Source: Pleurobrachia bachei
Taxonomy: Eukaryota > Ctenophora > Tentaculata > Cydippida > Pleurobrachiidae
Assembly (NCBI GenBank): GCA_000695325.1
Contig: AVPN01000019.1
Span: 75,553 to 105,955 of the forward strand
Reading direction: 5' to 3'
DNA: 30,403 nt
The position numbers and the translations under genes were made by a program. Of the stretch, positions 25,301 through 30,284 are shown piece by piece (the first letter of the stretch is position 1; the number at the start of each line of letters is the position of its first letter). The notes beneath the pieces are model-generated. The model saw only the letters and a list, made by a program, of their open reading frames with translations, did no database searches and was not told the DNA's origin.

Positions 25301-28300
25301 TGAGATAAAACAGTGAAATATAAGTGAGAGAAAAGTGGAGATAAAATAGTGAGATAAAAGTTAAAATGAGTGAAATAAAAGGGAAATAAAAGGGAAATAA
25401 AAGTGAAATAAAAGCGAATATAAGTGGAAATAAAAGTGAAATAAAAATGAATTGAAATGGAAATTCGTTTGGGTAACTAAACTGTCACTTGAATGATAAA
25501 TGCATCTTCAACTTTTGAAGCCCTGTCAGTTCCCGTCATGTGATAACACACATTTATAATACGTGTATATCTCTCAAGTCTCTCTCAGTTGTATCGAAAT
25601 CGGTTATGGACAATACACATTTCATGTTTTTTAATATCTTACCCATAAAAATAGTATTGTTGGTTCTCCACCTTGCTAACGCTCTCGATCGGTGTAGTGG
25701 TCGAGTATTTATCTACCAATATCTGCAATCCGGCCATCCTGTTAATTAGATGATAATATAACTGTTAAATTGTATACACAATACATGGCAATCGGACCCT
25801 AATCAACTGGCTTCCAATTTACCGGACTCATTTATTTATGCCTAAAGTTATTTCAACGTTGTGGTATTAATAATACTTTGTTGTGTTCTATTCCTGCTTT
25901 ACTTTGTAAAGTAGGTGCAGCGCCCAAAAACACAGTCTAGCTATGCAAAGAATACTCACTGTGCGTCTTCGCCCGTAGCCCGATTGACATGTAGCCCAAA
26001 GCCGAAAATATAGGCAGTCACGGGAAAAGTGATCTTTGCCCATCCACCAGTGTTAGATTTGAAGATTCTGAAATGATATTATGTTGTTAAGACATATAAA
26101 GTAAAGCTAGTAGGTCATTTTTTGACTTGAAGACTCTGAGATAATGTGTTATTAACAAAGCGAGTAAGTTAGAGTTCGACGAAATAAAGGAAATCTCGTT
26201 GATCATTACGCAAAAGTATGGTTGTTGCCCTAGGTAGTACAGATCGATATCTACAAATATGTAATGCCCCACATATATATATCAATTATCTCTACGTATT
26301 ATCTTACGTATTATAGTTAACATCCGTCAGTGTTGCTGGTGATCCGTCGGAACTCGTTATAGTGCCTCGAGGGGCTATATTCCCACCACCATCTACAAAA
26401 GAATGATTATTTAATTTAGTACCATTATATCGTTGTCTAGCTTGTTAATAAAATGAATGATTGTAAACACCGGTCGATTATTTTAATTAATTTACCCTTG
26501 ATACTGCAGCGCGCCTTAGTGGCGCAGTAGGGTGTGACAAACGCCCCATAATTTTTAAAAAGTTGTCAAAATCGCTTCAACTATTTTTGGCGCAGTGCTA
26601 GATACAGACGAACCAAACCCTCGATACAGACTATTTTAGTTACAACATGAGCCCCTTTACCCCCCCCGCCCCCTCCCCCACTTACTGCGTATTCTCCATT
26701 GGCTGGATGCCTTGTCGCCCCCCCCTCCACCCCATCCCCCAACTTACTGCGTATTCTCCATTGGCTGGATGACTTGTCGGCTGAGGTGAACTTAATTCAC
26801 CGCCATTGGCTGGATGCCTTGTCGCCCCCCCCTCCACCCCATCCCCCAACTTACTGCGTATTCTCCATTGGCTGGATGCCTTGTCGCCCCCCCCTCCACC
26901 CCATCCCCCAACTTACTGCGTATTCTCCATTGGCTGGATGCCTTGTCGCCCCCCCCTCCACCCCATCCCCCAACTTACTGCGTATTCTCCATTGGCTGGA
27001 TGCCTTGTCGCCCCCCCCTCCACCCCATCCCCCAACTTACTGCGTATTCTCCATTGGCTGGATGCCTTGTCGCCCCCCCCTCCACCCCATCCCCCAACTT
27101 ACTGCGTATTCTCCATTGGCTGGATGCCTTGTCGCCCCCCCCTCCACCCCATCCCCCAACTTACTGCGTATTCTCCATTGGCTGGATGCCTTGTCGCCCC
27201 CCCCTCCACCCCATCCCCCAACTTACTGCGTATTCTCCATTGGCTGGATGCCTTGTCGCCCCCCCCTCCACCCCATCCCCCAACTTACTGCGTATTCTCC
27301 ATTGGCTGGATGCCTTGTCGCCCCCCCCTCCACCCCATCCCCCAACTTACTGCGTATTCTCCATTGGCTGGATGCCTTGTCGCCCCCCCCTCCACCCCAT
27401 CCCCCAACTTACTGCGTATTCTCCATTGGCTGGATGCCTTGTCGCCCCCCCCTCCACCCCATCCCCCAACTTACTGCGTATTCTCCATTGGCTGGATGCC
27501 TTGTCGCCCCCCCCTCCACCCCATCCCCCAACTTACTGCGTATTCTCCATTGGCTGGATGCCTTGTCGCCCCCCCCTCCACCCCATCCCCCAACTTACTG
27601 CGTATTCTCCATTGGCTGGATGCCTTGTCGCCCCCCCCTCCACCCCATCCCCCAACTTACTGCGTATTCTCCATTGGCTGGATGCCTTGTCGCCCCCCCC
27701 TCCACCCCATCCCCCAACTTACTGCGTATTCTCCATTGGCTGGATGCCTTGTCGCCCCCCCCTCCACCCCATCCCCCAACTTACTGCGTATTCTCCATTG
27801 GCTGGATGCCTTGTCGCCCCCCCCTCCACCCCATCCCCCAACTTACTGCGTATTCTCCATTGGCTGGATGCCTTGTCGCCCCCCCCTCCACCCCATCCCC
27901 CAACTTACTGCGTATTCTCCATTGGCTGGATGCCTTGTCGCCCCCCCCTCCACCCCATCCCCCAACTTACTGCGTATTCTCCATTGGCTGGATGCCTTGT
28001 CGCCCCCCCCTCCACCCCATCCCCCAACTTACTGCGTATTCTCCATTGGCTGGATGCCTTGTCGCCCCCCCCTCCACCCCATCCCCCAACTTACTGCGTA
28101 TTCTCCATTGGCTGGATGCCTTGTCGCCCCCCCCTCCACCCCATCCCCCAACTTACTGCGTATTCTCCATTGGCTGGATGCCTTGTCGCCCCCCCCTCCA
28201 CCCCATCCCCCAACTTACTGCGTATTCTCCATTGGCTGGATGCCTTGTCGCCCCCCCCTCCACCCCATCCCCCAACTTACTGCGTATTCTCCATTGGCTG

Positions 28301-30132
28301 GATGCCTTGTCGCCCCCCCCTCCACCCCATCCCCCAACTTACTGCGTATTCTCCATTGGCTGGATGACTTGTCGGCTGAGGTGAACTTAATTCCCCGGGC
28401 GTGAAACTTCATTTTGCATTTGTTCCCCGATGTTGTTAGGGTAAAGGAGAATTGTCCGTTGTACCTGTTGTGGTTGGTTTATTACCTAATTAATCAATAA
28501 ATGTTTAGTTTTACACTTGTAGGAGGTTTATTAAATAATTTATTAGCATGTTTAGACTTGTGGGCGGTTAGATACTCAACGTATAAATACAAATGTCAGC
28601 TTAACGTCCCAGGCCCCTAAAACACACGTGTGACACGTACCATCCGAAGACACTGAGCCCAGATTTTATGATTATCCAAGAACCAGCCCCGGAAGGAGTG
28701 GAGGCATACGTTCCCTCTCCAGTACATCCACTCATCGTCGCTTTGGACCCTGTTAATAAATATATTTATAGTATACTATAGTATATTATAGTAGTATAAT
28801 ATAGTAGTTGCCTTGGACCCTGGGTAAATAATTTGGTTAGTAACTTTAACTAAGTTAGTAATTTTGTTAGTAATTTTGTTAGCGCTTTTTTTAGTGGTTT
28901 TGTTAGTGATCGGACTTGTCTCATTCTTTTGTAATAAATCTAATAAAATACTCATATTTACCTAAAGTTAAAAGTCCCCATGTCCCCTGCACGTTATTTA
29001 GGTAATCAAACTTCACCGGGTTATCGTCAGTTGTCCCCGCTGTCGTCTTAATCTCAACCTGTAAATAACCAATCAGAACTCGTTATTTAGGTTACGTGAC
29101 TGGTTATCAGCCAATCAGGGACCAGTATTTCCTGATTCTGTCAGTTCCTGATAAAATATCAAACAACTTACCGCGTTGTCCTCAATGACAGAACTCAAGA
29201 AGGCCTTGTCTCGAGCTACGGTATACCAGTCGGTATTAACGGGAGGATATTTGACATTATCCGCAGTAAGGGCTCCACAAGTATCCACCTCTACCCCATC
29301 TTTCTTTAGGACTACCTCCAACCCAACCGATCTAAAATACATTGTTTTAGATCGAATTTCTGTTGAATAATGCATTAATGTGGGTATTATCGGGTGAAGA
29401 AATTAGCTTGTCTCCTACTTTTTCTCACGGCTTTTTGGCTTAATATCTTGTCAATATGGTACAGTACATACTTTTTCCAATTAGCGGGAGTGTCTAGTCT
29501 ATTTACAACCCTGACACCCCAAACATTGTATTTTCCATCAAACGGGACCTGAAATTGTAAACAACCAATCAGAACTCACTGTAACTGTCATGTCACATGT
29601 CGTTTCACTATAACTGTCAACTCACGTGTCATGTTTTAAATCCTGTTTAAATCCTGTTTAAATCCTGTCATATGCCCAAATATGGTGTGCCTACTACTCA
29701 CCTCTAACCAGGGATTAGCAGCACCACATGTTGTCTCACTGTAACTATCTGGGTCCCCATCCACAGCCTTGCTTGCTGCATTATCGTTCGCGGTGGCAGA
29801 CTGAGATGGTGAACCAATACCAACACTGTCTGTGGGGAGTGTTAGTTTGTTTGTTAATAAACTTTGGGGTACGCTCAGAGGTATGGGGTATTTATTGTTG
29901 ATTCAATCTACACTCCAATCTATAACTCCATAACTCCGAAAAGTTTGGGGGAGGATAATAATTATAGGCTCAGGTAACGGCTATTAATTTCCATTGAGGC
30001 CTCTGAATAATATAATTATCATTAATTAATATTTGTGCATACCTTTATTCATGTTGAATCCTTTAAAGTAAGTAGTAGATGTGTAGGCTGACGAAGATTT
30101 AGTTATTTTAAACTTCTTGATCTCTTTATGGA
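280..30132 (-). CDS. Large multi-exon secreted or cell-surface FTP/kringle mosaic protein (5' end outside window)
   Basis: About 50 short exons (34 to 223 nt) read right to left, each bounded by GT..AG. I carried the reading phase through each junction and it closes everywhere except between 24335 and the exon array at 23994. Recognisable domains are five fucolectin-type (FTP, F5/8-like galactose-binding) folds with C-terminal motifs such as LCEVEIFG, LTICEVSI and LTEVEVYG, one complete kringle (1406-705), a tandem half-kringle array, and beta-rich segments I do not recognise. Even cysteine pairs and these domain types imply an extracellular protein; no signal peptide or membrane segment is visible because the 5' end is missing. 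FTP and kringle domains usually bind sugars or proteins, so a recognition or adhesion role is inferred. Two places hold duplicated exons whose phases forbid joint use. It could be two fused gene models broken near 24226, but I favour one gene. Confidence 0.82.
550..692. repeat. Degenerate short tandem repeat in the last intron
   Basis: Six or so imperfect units around AGTGTAACCAGTGTGGAC, alternating with CAGATTGTGG variants. No coding potential. Confidence 0.55.
705..1406 (-). CDS. Complete kringle domain in two exons
   Basis: Exon 1277-1406 encodes the N-half (ECYDNSTDPKMEAYKG, RTKSGKVCQLW) and exon 705-817 the C-half (LNYCRNPSGVDEGAWCYL, ESCNIPSC), joined in phase 2. All six kringle cysteines and the hallmark patterns YxG, SGxxCxxW and NYCRNP are present, about 80 residues. 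The intron 818-1276 carries one copy of the common short inverted-repeat element at 1091-1161. Confidence 0.9.
1091..1161 (+). mobile_element. Short inverted-repeat element copy (CCAATCAG family)
   Basis: Member of the family with core ACCAATCAG, GTGACTGGTTATCAGCCA and CAGTATTTCCT. Diverged copy in the kringle intron, about 114 bases from the donor. Confidence 0.7.
1407..1876. other. Intron, 470 bases, nothing recognised
   Basis: Lies between the fifth FTP and the kringle. A minus-strand open frame overlapping 1278-1562 is in a different phase from the kringle exon and is not supported. Confidence 0.5.
1877..5938 (-). CDS. Fifth FTP domain, split by the intron that hosts the GalNAc-transferase gene
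   Basis: Exons 5812-5938 (NLALRKPSYFSTSATSG, TTDGIVWRYDQS), 5548-5665 (DRLDIYLGGMYDVSHVVVH), 2170-2255 (GEKECYNPARDK, LPYLVFFCPER) and 1877-2004 (VSNVHVVAEDAAGFRVSEV) join in phases 2, 0 and 2. NLALRKP is a classic FTP/F5-8 opening, and FRVSEVTVY the usual closing strand. The 3.3-kb intron 2256-5547 contains the complete plus-strand GalNAc-transferase gene. A phase-1 donor leads to the kringle. Confidence 0.83.
2064..2071 (+). promoter_or_regulatory. Possible TATA box upstream of the GalNAc-transferase gene
   Basis: TATAAATA about 310 bases before the ATG at 2383. A TTTTTAG at 2369-2375 just before the ATG could be the acceptor of a 5' UTR intron, which would place the start site upstream. 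The box overlaps no exon of the opposite gene, but the case is weak. Confidence 0.2.
2383..5451 (+). CDS. GALNT: Polypeptide N-acetylgalactosaminyltransferase (GALNT family), internally duplicated
   Basis: Golgi type II enzyme that starts mucin-type O-glycans by moving GalNAc from UDP-GalNAc to Ser/Thr. The start is ATG 2383 (GCC context) or 2386. Exon 1 (2383-2850) has a signal anchor at about residues 6-27, a stem, and the first catalytic strand VVVVFYNE. Intron 2851-2943 is GT..AG. Exon 2 gives VIVIDDHSE, the metal-binding DSH (residues 214-216), WGVEN (317-321), the metal histidine in QVMHPN (345), and a C-terminal ricin-type lectin domain from about residue 442. These positions match human GALNT1 D209, H211 and H344. 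Without the repeat the protein is 577 residues, the normal family length. As assembled, 2788-4029 is repeated exactly at 4030-5271, including the intron, and stays in frame, predicting 960 residues. Divergent points are WGVEN for WGGEN and loss of the HVFR arginine. It lies in an intron of the minus-strand gene. Confidence 0.9.
2788..4029 (+). repeat. GALNT tandem duplication, first copy (1,242 bp)
   Basis: Identical by eye to 4030-5271. It contains the end of exon 1, the 93-bp intron and most of exon 2. The unit length and the intron are both multiples of three, so the frame survives. There is no microhomology at the junction. Confidence 0.95.
4030..5271 (+). repeat. GALNT tandem duplication, second copy (1,242 bp)
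   Basis: Exact copy of 2788-4029 placed directly after it. It lacks the VVVVFYNE strand at its start, so a second catalytic domain made from it would miss part of the UDP site. The unique 3' end of the lectin domain follows at 5272. Confidence 0.95.
6144..6887 (-). CDS. Remainder of the fourth FTP domain plus Cys linker
   Basis: Exons 6764-6887, 6494-6612 and 6144-6352. The first continues the FTP exon of either cassette with SCATTMNETGAWWEVDL and VEVAYVEVYIKAYDQAMHR; the second gives NKKCSENLQFSND and LDCGYLEGCSVRIV; the third closes the fold with WRLSLCEVEIFG and runs on into a linker with CTPLLN, ENCYFTRTTG and HDCLPG. This is the clearest FTP domain of the gene (DG, SC, WWEVDL, CEVEI all present). 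The 6144 exon has a weak donor, GTACTG. Confidence 0.85.
7023..8290. repeat. Segmental duplication, left copy (exon cassette L)
   Basis: Matches 9282-10497. The intron between the first two cassette exons is almost identical to that of copy R, while the other exons and introns are clearly diverged. The right edge falls inside a copy of the short inverted-repeat element (8248-8290). Confidence 0.85.
7109..8164 (-). CDS. Cassette copy L: second, alternative version of the same four exons
   Basis: Exons 8085-8164, 7676-7801, 7364-7451 and 7109-7220 match copy R exactly in length, phase and protein. Splice sites are intact (GTAAGT, GTAAGT, GTAAGT, GTAGGA). Differences from copy R are 0, 10, 7 and 9 bases in the four exons, all silent by eye, which argues that both copies are translated and under purifying selection. 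Because the cassette is phase 1 to 2, an mRNA should use L or R, not both. Confidence 0.75.
8291..8979 (+). pseudogene. 3' fragment of an SLC46-family (proton-coupled folate/heme-carrier type) transporter
   Basis: Three plus-strand exons: 8291-8390 (YRSRLSKLVKPTQYGQ), 8567-8721 (LFSILNSLECVANMISSVG, then HWFNGFAFTLLVVMEAAAA, a membrane helix) and 8871-8979 (acidic tail ending FEEDSDDRIIN, stop TAA 8977-8979). Phases close (0, then 2) and the splice sites are good. SKLV, then a Q/E-x-G site, then LFS and a final helix is the C-terminal pattern of SLC46 carriers. The rest of the transporter is absent: 8290 is the edge of the duplicated cassette, where a mobile-element end supplies the AG before the first exon. 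It is a captured 3' end; whether it is transcribed is unknown. Confidence 0.7.
9061..9285. mobile_element. Fold-back element with about 65-bp imperfect inverted repeats
   Basis: Arm 9061-9125 pairs with 9221-9285 (shared core CTCTAACAATCGCGCG), with about 95 bases between. It has the form of a non-autonomous DNA transposon. It borders cassette copy R. Confidence 0.75.
9282..10497. repeat. Segmental duplication, right copy (exon cassette R)
   Basis: Partner of 7023-8290. Its left edge abuts a fold-back element ending at 9285, and its right edge lies in the same short inverted-repeat element, so transposon ends mark both borders. Confidence 0.85.
9368..10370 (-). CDS. Cassette copy R: four exons ending in the FTP N-terminal exon
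   Basis: Exons 10291-10370 (ANYIVAYYNNQGYGFSPK), 9890-10015 (VAWGTQQHPPTNWVNS, then SIDLRMEQRGLSIYINQ), 9640-9727 (DINNVYWNKISYWHRG) and 9368-9479 (NHAYKKPTRQSSTDPVYSG, then LATDGHVNTTGFY, a typical FTP start). The cassette begins in phase 1 and ends in phase 2, so it can follow 10545 and precede 6887 but cannot precede the other copy: that join would read AGG TAA. The protein is identical to copy L although 26 silent base differences separate the exons by hand alignment. Confidence 0.78.
10452..10536 (+). mobile_element. Short inverted-repeat element copy beside a splice donor
   Basis: Same family; includes the end TTCGGTC..TTCCTG, and lies 6 bases from the GT of the exon at 10545. Confidence 0.8.
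10545..11159 (-). CDS. Three exons of an unknown segment before the duplicated cassette
   Basis: Exons 11100-11159, 10765-10941 and 10545-10634, all phase 1 at their 3' ends. They encode NKPYSFKSGDGMF, then RRCIAVVGLDTGYTETDKV, EEILLTHPESEDVYVYRG and NNKLTYFDRG, then LVRLGDTIATHYWDMPTKGG and NLLAQIFVG. The exon at 10545 ends in phase 1, which fits the first exon of either cassette copy downstream. No family recognised; a beta-rich extracellular fold is likely from composition. Confidence 0.65.
11312..14329 (-). CDS. Third FTP domain, with its core exon present in three copies
   Basis: Exon 14232-14329 (ending MMMDGKEE, phase 2) is followed by a core exon starting TCGTAWSNVTGQQPWIII, then exons 11583-11653 and 11312-11436, the last closing with LTICEVSIKISS. 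The core exon exists at 13883-14027 and at 11831-11975 in gene orientation, and inverted at 13539-13683. It starts in phase 2 and ends in phase 0, so including both sense copies would create an immediate stop: only one can be used per mRNA. The sense copies differ at three bases by eye, giving T/K and S/R changes and one silent change. The 11312 exon must end at GCGT/GTAAGT to keep frame. Confidence 0.75.
11457..11516 (+). mobile_element. Short inverted-repeat element copy
   Basis: Same family; occupies a large part of the 146-base intron 11437-11582. Confidence 0.75.
11799..12619 (+). repeat. Large inverted duplication, left arm (821 bp)
   Basis: Reverse complement of 12895-13715 with about one mismatch seen; a more diverged extension reaches about 11730. 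It holds a sense copy of the FTP core exon at 11831-11975 and about 640 bases with no recognised gene; open frames inside are short and mirror each other. Confidence 0.9.
12620..12894. other. Spacer between inverted arms
   Basis: Contains a short hairpin (GCCCGTT / AACGGGC near 12719-12738). From about 12748 on, a stretch is homologous in direct orientation to 14074-14226, including a copy of the short inverted-repeat element at 12823-12894 that touches the right arm. Confidence 0.65.
12895..13715 (-). repeat. Large inverted duplication, right arm (821 bp)
   Basis: Inverted partner of 11799-12619. It carries the FTP core exon in antisense at 13539-13683, which the gene cannot use. The 275-bp spacer 12620-12894 is itself partly a direct repeat of 14074-14226. 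Confidence 0.9.
13508..14058. repeat. Near-perfect palindrome, 275-bp arms, one-base loop
   Basis: Centred on the G at 13783; arms 13508-13782 and 13784-14058 differ at about two bases. Each arm contains one copy of the FTP core exon, in opposite orientations. Such a structure would form a hairpin and is difficult to replicate and sequence. Confidence 0.9.
14145..14226 (+). mobile_element. Short inverted-repeat element copy beside a splice donor
   Basis: Same family, with a rearranged middle; ends 3 bases from the GT of the exon at 14232. Confidence 0.75.
14518..15399 (-). CDS. Three exons leading into the third FTP domain
   Basis: Exons 15321-15399, 14766-14856 and 14518-14680 join in phases 1 and 2 and end in phase 0. 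Strings are STIKEINIFHRSELVKT, then CTVTWNSMRLKFAEFDTYI with CRQWRGQISSLV, then FNTVLENDDSTFSLDQ and GWFDLESYKGAYLYNVMR. The 85-nt intron 14681-14765 is almost entirely one copy of the CAGGAACCGACCGAA-type element. The 2.7-kb intron upstream (15400-18142) contains the SLC30 fragment. The protein family is not recognised. Confidence 0.65.
14685..14763 (+). mobile_element. Short inverted-repeat element forming nearly a whole intron
   Basis: Same family. The intron 14681-14765 is 85 bases, and all but its outermost bases are this element; the element ends right at the donor GTAAGT. Confidence 0.85.
14868..15075. repeat. Imperfect tandem repeat around GATCAATACTTTTACTAAG
   Basis: Several degenerate units interleaved with GAGAGAGAAAGTG and CTCTCTCTTTCAC stretches, with one longer block (from CTCTCTCTTTCACTC to TCTTTCTGAG) seen twice. 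Intronic, non-coding. Confidence 0.65.
15239..15306. mobile_element. MITE, pogo/Tigger-like ends
   Basis: 68 bp with inverted ends CAGTCGGACCTCGATTTAACGG. The CAGT..ACTG termini and the dispersed copies here suggest a Tc1/mariner-pogo family MITE. Confidence 0.7.
15530..15631. mobile_element. MITE, pogo/Tigger-like, right end cut
   Basis: Begins CAGTCGGACCCCGATTTACC and ends with its inverse, but the final ACTG is missing. It sits next to the broken third exon of the SLC30 fragment. Confidence 0.65.
15647..15691. repeat. Dispersed 45-bp sequence also at 30283-30328
   Basis: Identical block starting ATCATAGCGCTGGCAAGCGC, rich in CCC. In both places it starts or ends a homology block, like a transposon terminus. 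Here it directly replaces the rest of the SLC30 exon. Confidence 0.6.
15960..16130. repeat. GA-rich low-complexity tract
   Basis: Irregular GAGA, GATA and GACAG runs inside the second SLC30 intron. Serine- and leucine-rich open frames here follow from composition only. Confidence 0.7.
16288..16402. repeat. CT microsatellite
   Basis: A run of about 20 CT units at 16338-16376 flanked by TCTGT-rich sequence. Related short CT tracts occur near 16670-16705 and 16872-16912. Confidence 0.85.
17619..17774. mobile_element. MITE, pogo/Tigger-like, with TA target duplication
   Basis: 156 bp from CAGCCGGACCCCGATTTACC to its inverse ending GGATCCGACTG, flanked by TA at 17617-17618 and 17775-17776. Inner sequence repeats the motif CCCCGATTTACCGG. 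Confidence 0.8.
18143..20677 (-). CDS. Ten or eleven short exons encoding beta-rich unknown modules
   Basis: Exons 20573-20677, 20376-20443, 20082-20187, 19604-19700, 19343-19400, 18984-19053, 18716-18813, 18521-18598, a candidate 34-nt micro-exon 18341-18374, and 18143-18260. Characteristic strings are PLKKPLFWGDILYLLIEE, DNLKIEFTKNKLWLRLGG, RFHYGMVELLYNA, DPEFHAVWKRLQDAQF, MLLTPFATSNWASLDF, ATQSWTWLASFYGPAIYPGG and GTFMLKCGNSDCGTN. Phases close throughout; the step from 18521 to 18260 closes only if the micro-exon is used. The exon at 20082 uses a GTTAGT donor. I do not recognise the family. Confidence 0.65.
18418..18512. repeat. GACAGA low-complexity repeat
   Basis: Imperfect GAGACAGAGA units in the intron next to the exon at 18521. 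The matching open frame is compositional. Confidence 0.8.
18901..18971. mobile_element. Decayed pogo/Tigger-like MITE
   Basis: GAACCCCGATTTACCGGG with a partly degraded inverse (CCCGGCAAATCGGAGGG). Older than the copies at 15239 and 17619, as its ends are mutated. Confidence 0.6.
19896..20038 (-). pseudogene. Remnants of two duplicated exons
   Basis: Minus strand 19910-19951 resembles the exon at 20573-20677 (KKPLFCGDILYLL against KKPLFWGDILYLL), and 20002-20038 repeats the end of the exon at 20082 (MVELLYNA plus the GTTAGT donor). Most base differences are silent, but no phase joins them to their neighbours, so they look like a partly lost tandem duplication. Confidence 0.5.
20458..20548 (+). 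mobile_element. Short inverted-repeat element filling a short intron
   Basis: Same family, full right end GGTCGGTTCCTG; makes up most of the 129-base intron 20444-20572. Confidence 0.85.
20832..21924 (-). CDS. Exons after the array: Cys-rich segment
   Basis: Exons 21781-21924, 21505-21636, 21121-21288 and 20832-20898 join in phases 1, 1, 1 and 2. They encode VVEKLDSTDSVYKSVFKG, then GQDCTTTCLQQNSECYEV, then GLQCKSIVSLSA, YADGACLGILDHKESYSC and GARICNC, then RKRYDVSHNEFKVDVYN. The closely spaced cysteines with aromatic residues recall PAN/apple or WSC-type modules, but the match is weak. Splice donors include GTACAC and GTAAAG, less standard than elsewhere in the gene. Confidence 0.65.
21950..22026 (+). 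mobile_element. Short inverted-repeat element with intact left end
   Basis: Begins CAGGAACCGACCGAA, the exact inverse of the TTCGGTCGGTTCCTG end seen at 12880-12894 and 14212-14226, which defines the terminal inverted repeat of the family. Sits in the 123-base intron 21925-22047. Related copies at 22560, 23167 and 23774 belong to the array. Confidence 0.85.
22048..23994 (-). CDS. Tandem exon array: four partner exons and three half-kringle exons
   Basis: Seven exons alternate: partner exons 23869-23994, 23262-23387, 22655-22780 and 22048-22173 (126 nt each), and kringle C-half exons 23614-23724, 23007-23117 and 22400-22510 (111 nt each). The kringle exon reads NYCRDPSQEGQPWCYV, then WEFCAVPMC, with the four cysteines expected of a kringle C-terminal half. 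The partner exon reads VTYDYAPYGVGRNIELVSY and LEDCLGHFDSC, which I do not recognise. All exons are symmetric phase 1-1, so any number of units keeps frame. No kringle N-half exon is visible upstream, so these halves lack their first two cysteines. A fourth kringle exon survives only as five bases at 24221-24225. Confidence 0.75.
24335..25052 (-). CDS. Exons 12-14: Cys-containing segment of unknown family
   Basis: Exons 24921-25052, about 24692-24838 and 24335-24557. They encode LHEFRCSKGGVEADTVLL, then LVDRCTMPGVQIGGTDQ and YNYAGFCFDKET, then KKASGAVRQKHDTSYMTN and LYAHCVLETKGRVNLAVF. The donor of the middle exon is ambiguous: GTAGCG at 24709 or GTAATA at 24691 both keep frame. The third exon ends in phase 2, which fits no exon of the following array, so the expected partner exon is missing. 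I do not recognise the family. Confidence 0.65.
25202..26392 (-). CDS. Exons 8-11: second, complete FTP-like domain
   Basis: Exons 26308-26392, 25960-26067, 25643-25738 and 25202-25299 join in phases 2, 2 and 2. Signature strings in order are GNIAPRGTITSSDG, GGWAKITFPVTAYIFGFG, LHVNRATGEDAQ and the closing strand VSLTEVEVYG. Order and length (about 130 residues) match a galactose-binding jelly roll of the FTP/F5-8 type. The exon at 25643-25738 is spliced at ATGG/GTAAGA, the only choice that keeps frame into the next exon. Confidence 0.8.
25306..25452. repeat. Degenerate AAAGTGAAATA tandem repeat
   Basis: About a dozen imperfect units of 10 to 14 bases (GTGAAATAAAAG variants) in a 343-base intron with nothing else recognised. 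Confidence 0.75.
26393..26659. other. Intron sequence left of the minisatellite
   Basis: Contains a small GC-rich hairpin-like piece near 26508-26535 (GCGCGCCTTAGTGGCGCAG) that faintly recalls a tRNA-derived SINE head. No gene seen. Confidence 0.3.
26660..28378. repeat. 62-bp minisatellite, about 26 units, containing a splice donor in each
   Basis: From 26821 to 28309 the unit start recurs every 62 bases, 25 identical copies by eye, with variant copies near 26660-26810. On the minus strand each unit carries the exon tail CCAATGGAGAATACGCA, then GTAAGT, then runs of G (GGGGG, GGGG, eight or more G). Long proline-rich open frames on the plus strand are products of the repeat (62 is not a multiple of 3 and no stop occurs). 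Confidence 0.95.
28343..29058 (-). CDS. Exons 5-7: beta-rich segment of unknown family
   Basis: Exons 28962-29058, 28641-28749 and 28343-28464 join in phases 1 and 2. They encode a glycine, serine and threonine-rich segment with alternating hydrophobics (TWGLLTLGSKATMSGC, SWIIIKSGLSVFGW, GNKCKMKFHARGIKF) and two cysteines, ending SSSQWRIR. I recognise no family; an FTP or jelly-roll relative is possible. The last exon is notable because its 3' end and GTAAGT donor lie inside the first unit of the 62-bp minisatellite, so that exon edge is copied many times downstream. Confidence 0.7.
28765..28808. repeat. ATAGTA-type simple repeat
   Basis: Short run of TATAGTA variants in the intron between exons 28641 and 28962. 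Confidence 0.75.
29066..29152 (+). mobile_element. Short inverted-repeat element filling a short intron
   Basis: Same family; occupies 87 of the 113 bases of intron 29059-29171, ending 17 bases from the donor. A further partial copy begins at 29561 in the next intron upstream. Confidence 0.85.
29172..30132 (-). CDS. Exons 1-4 in window: first FTP-like (fucolectin/F5-8) domain
   Basis: Exons 30043-30132, 29702-29829, 29472-29548 and 29172-29331 join in phases 1, 0 and 2 and end in phase 0. The first encodes a basic lead-in (HKEIKKFKITKS). The second starts the domain with the typical pattern VGIGSPSQSATA, then KAVDGDPDSYSETTCG and PWLE. The third gives the core strands VPFDGKYNVWGVRVVNRLD, and the fourth carries LEVVLKKDGVEVDTCG. 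This matches the FTP order of DG...TC..W, strand, NRxD, CG. The RxD part of the fucose motif is present, but I find no histidine at the usual distance upstream, so the ligand may differ from fucose. The upstream exon is beyond the right edge. Confidence 0.8.
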
Positions 30133-30221
30133 CTGAAAAAAACGTTCATGGTTTGTATGTACACTGTATTTTGGTAGGTGTACAGTGGTTTATATAGGCC
30201 GACCCTCACATCTAGAACGTT

Positions 30222-30284
30222 AAGCATGTATATATATATATGCGTATATGTATATATATATATAATATATATTATATATATATA
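30222..30284. repeat. AT microsatellite
   Basis: About 60 bases of nearly pure TA repeats, followed by the dispersed sequence shared with 15647-15691. Confidence 0.9.

Noticed and set aside
26508-26535. tRNA-like or SINE head
   Set aside because: Only an A-box-like string is seen; no B box, no fold, no poly(A) tail.
26699-28404. Three overlapping proline-rich open frames of 517-561 residues on the plus strand
   Set aside because: They are readings of the 62-bp minisatellite, which has no stop in any frame; no start context, splice support or domain.
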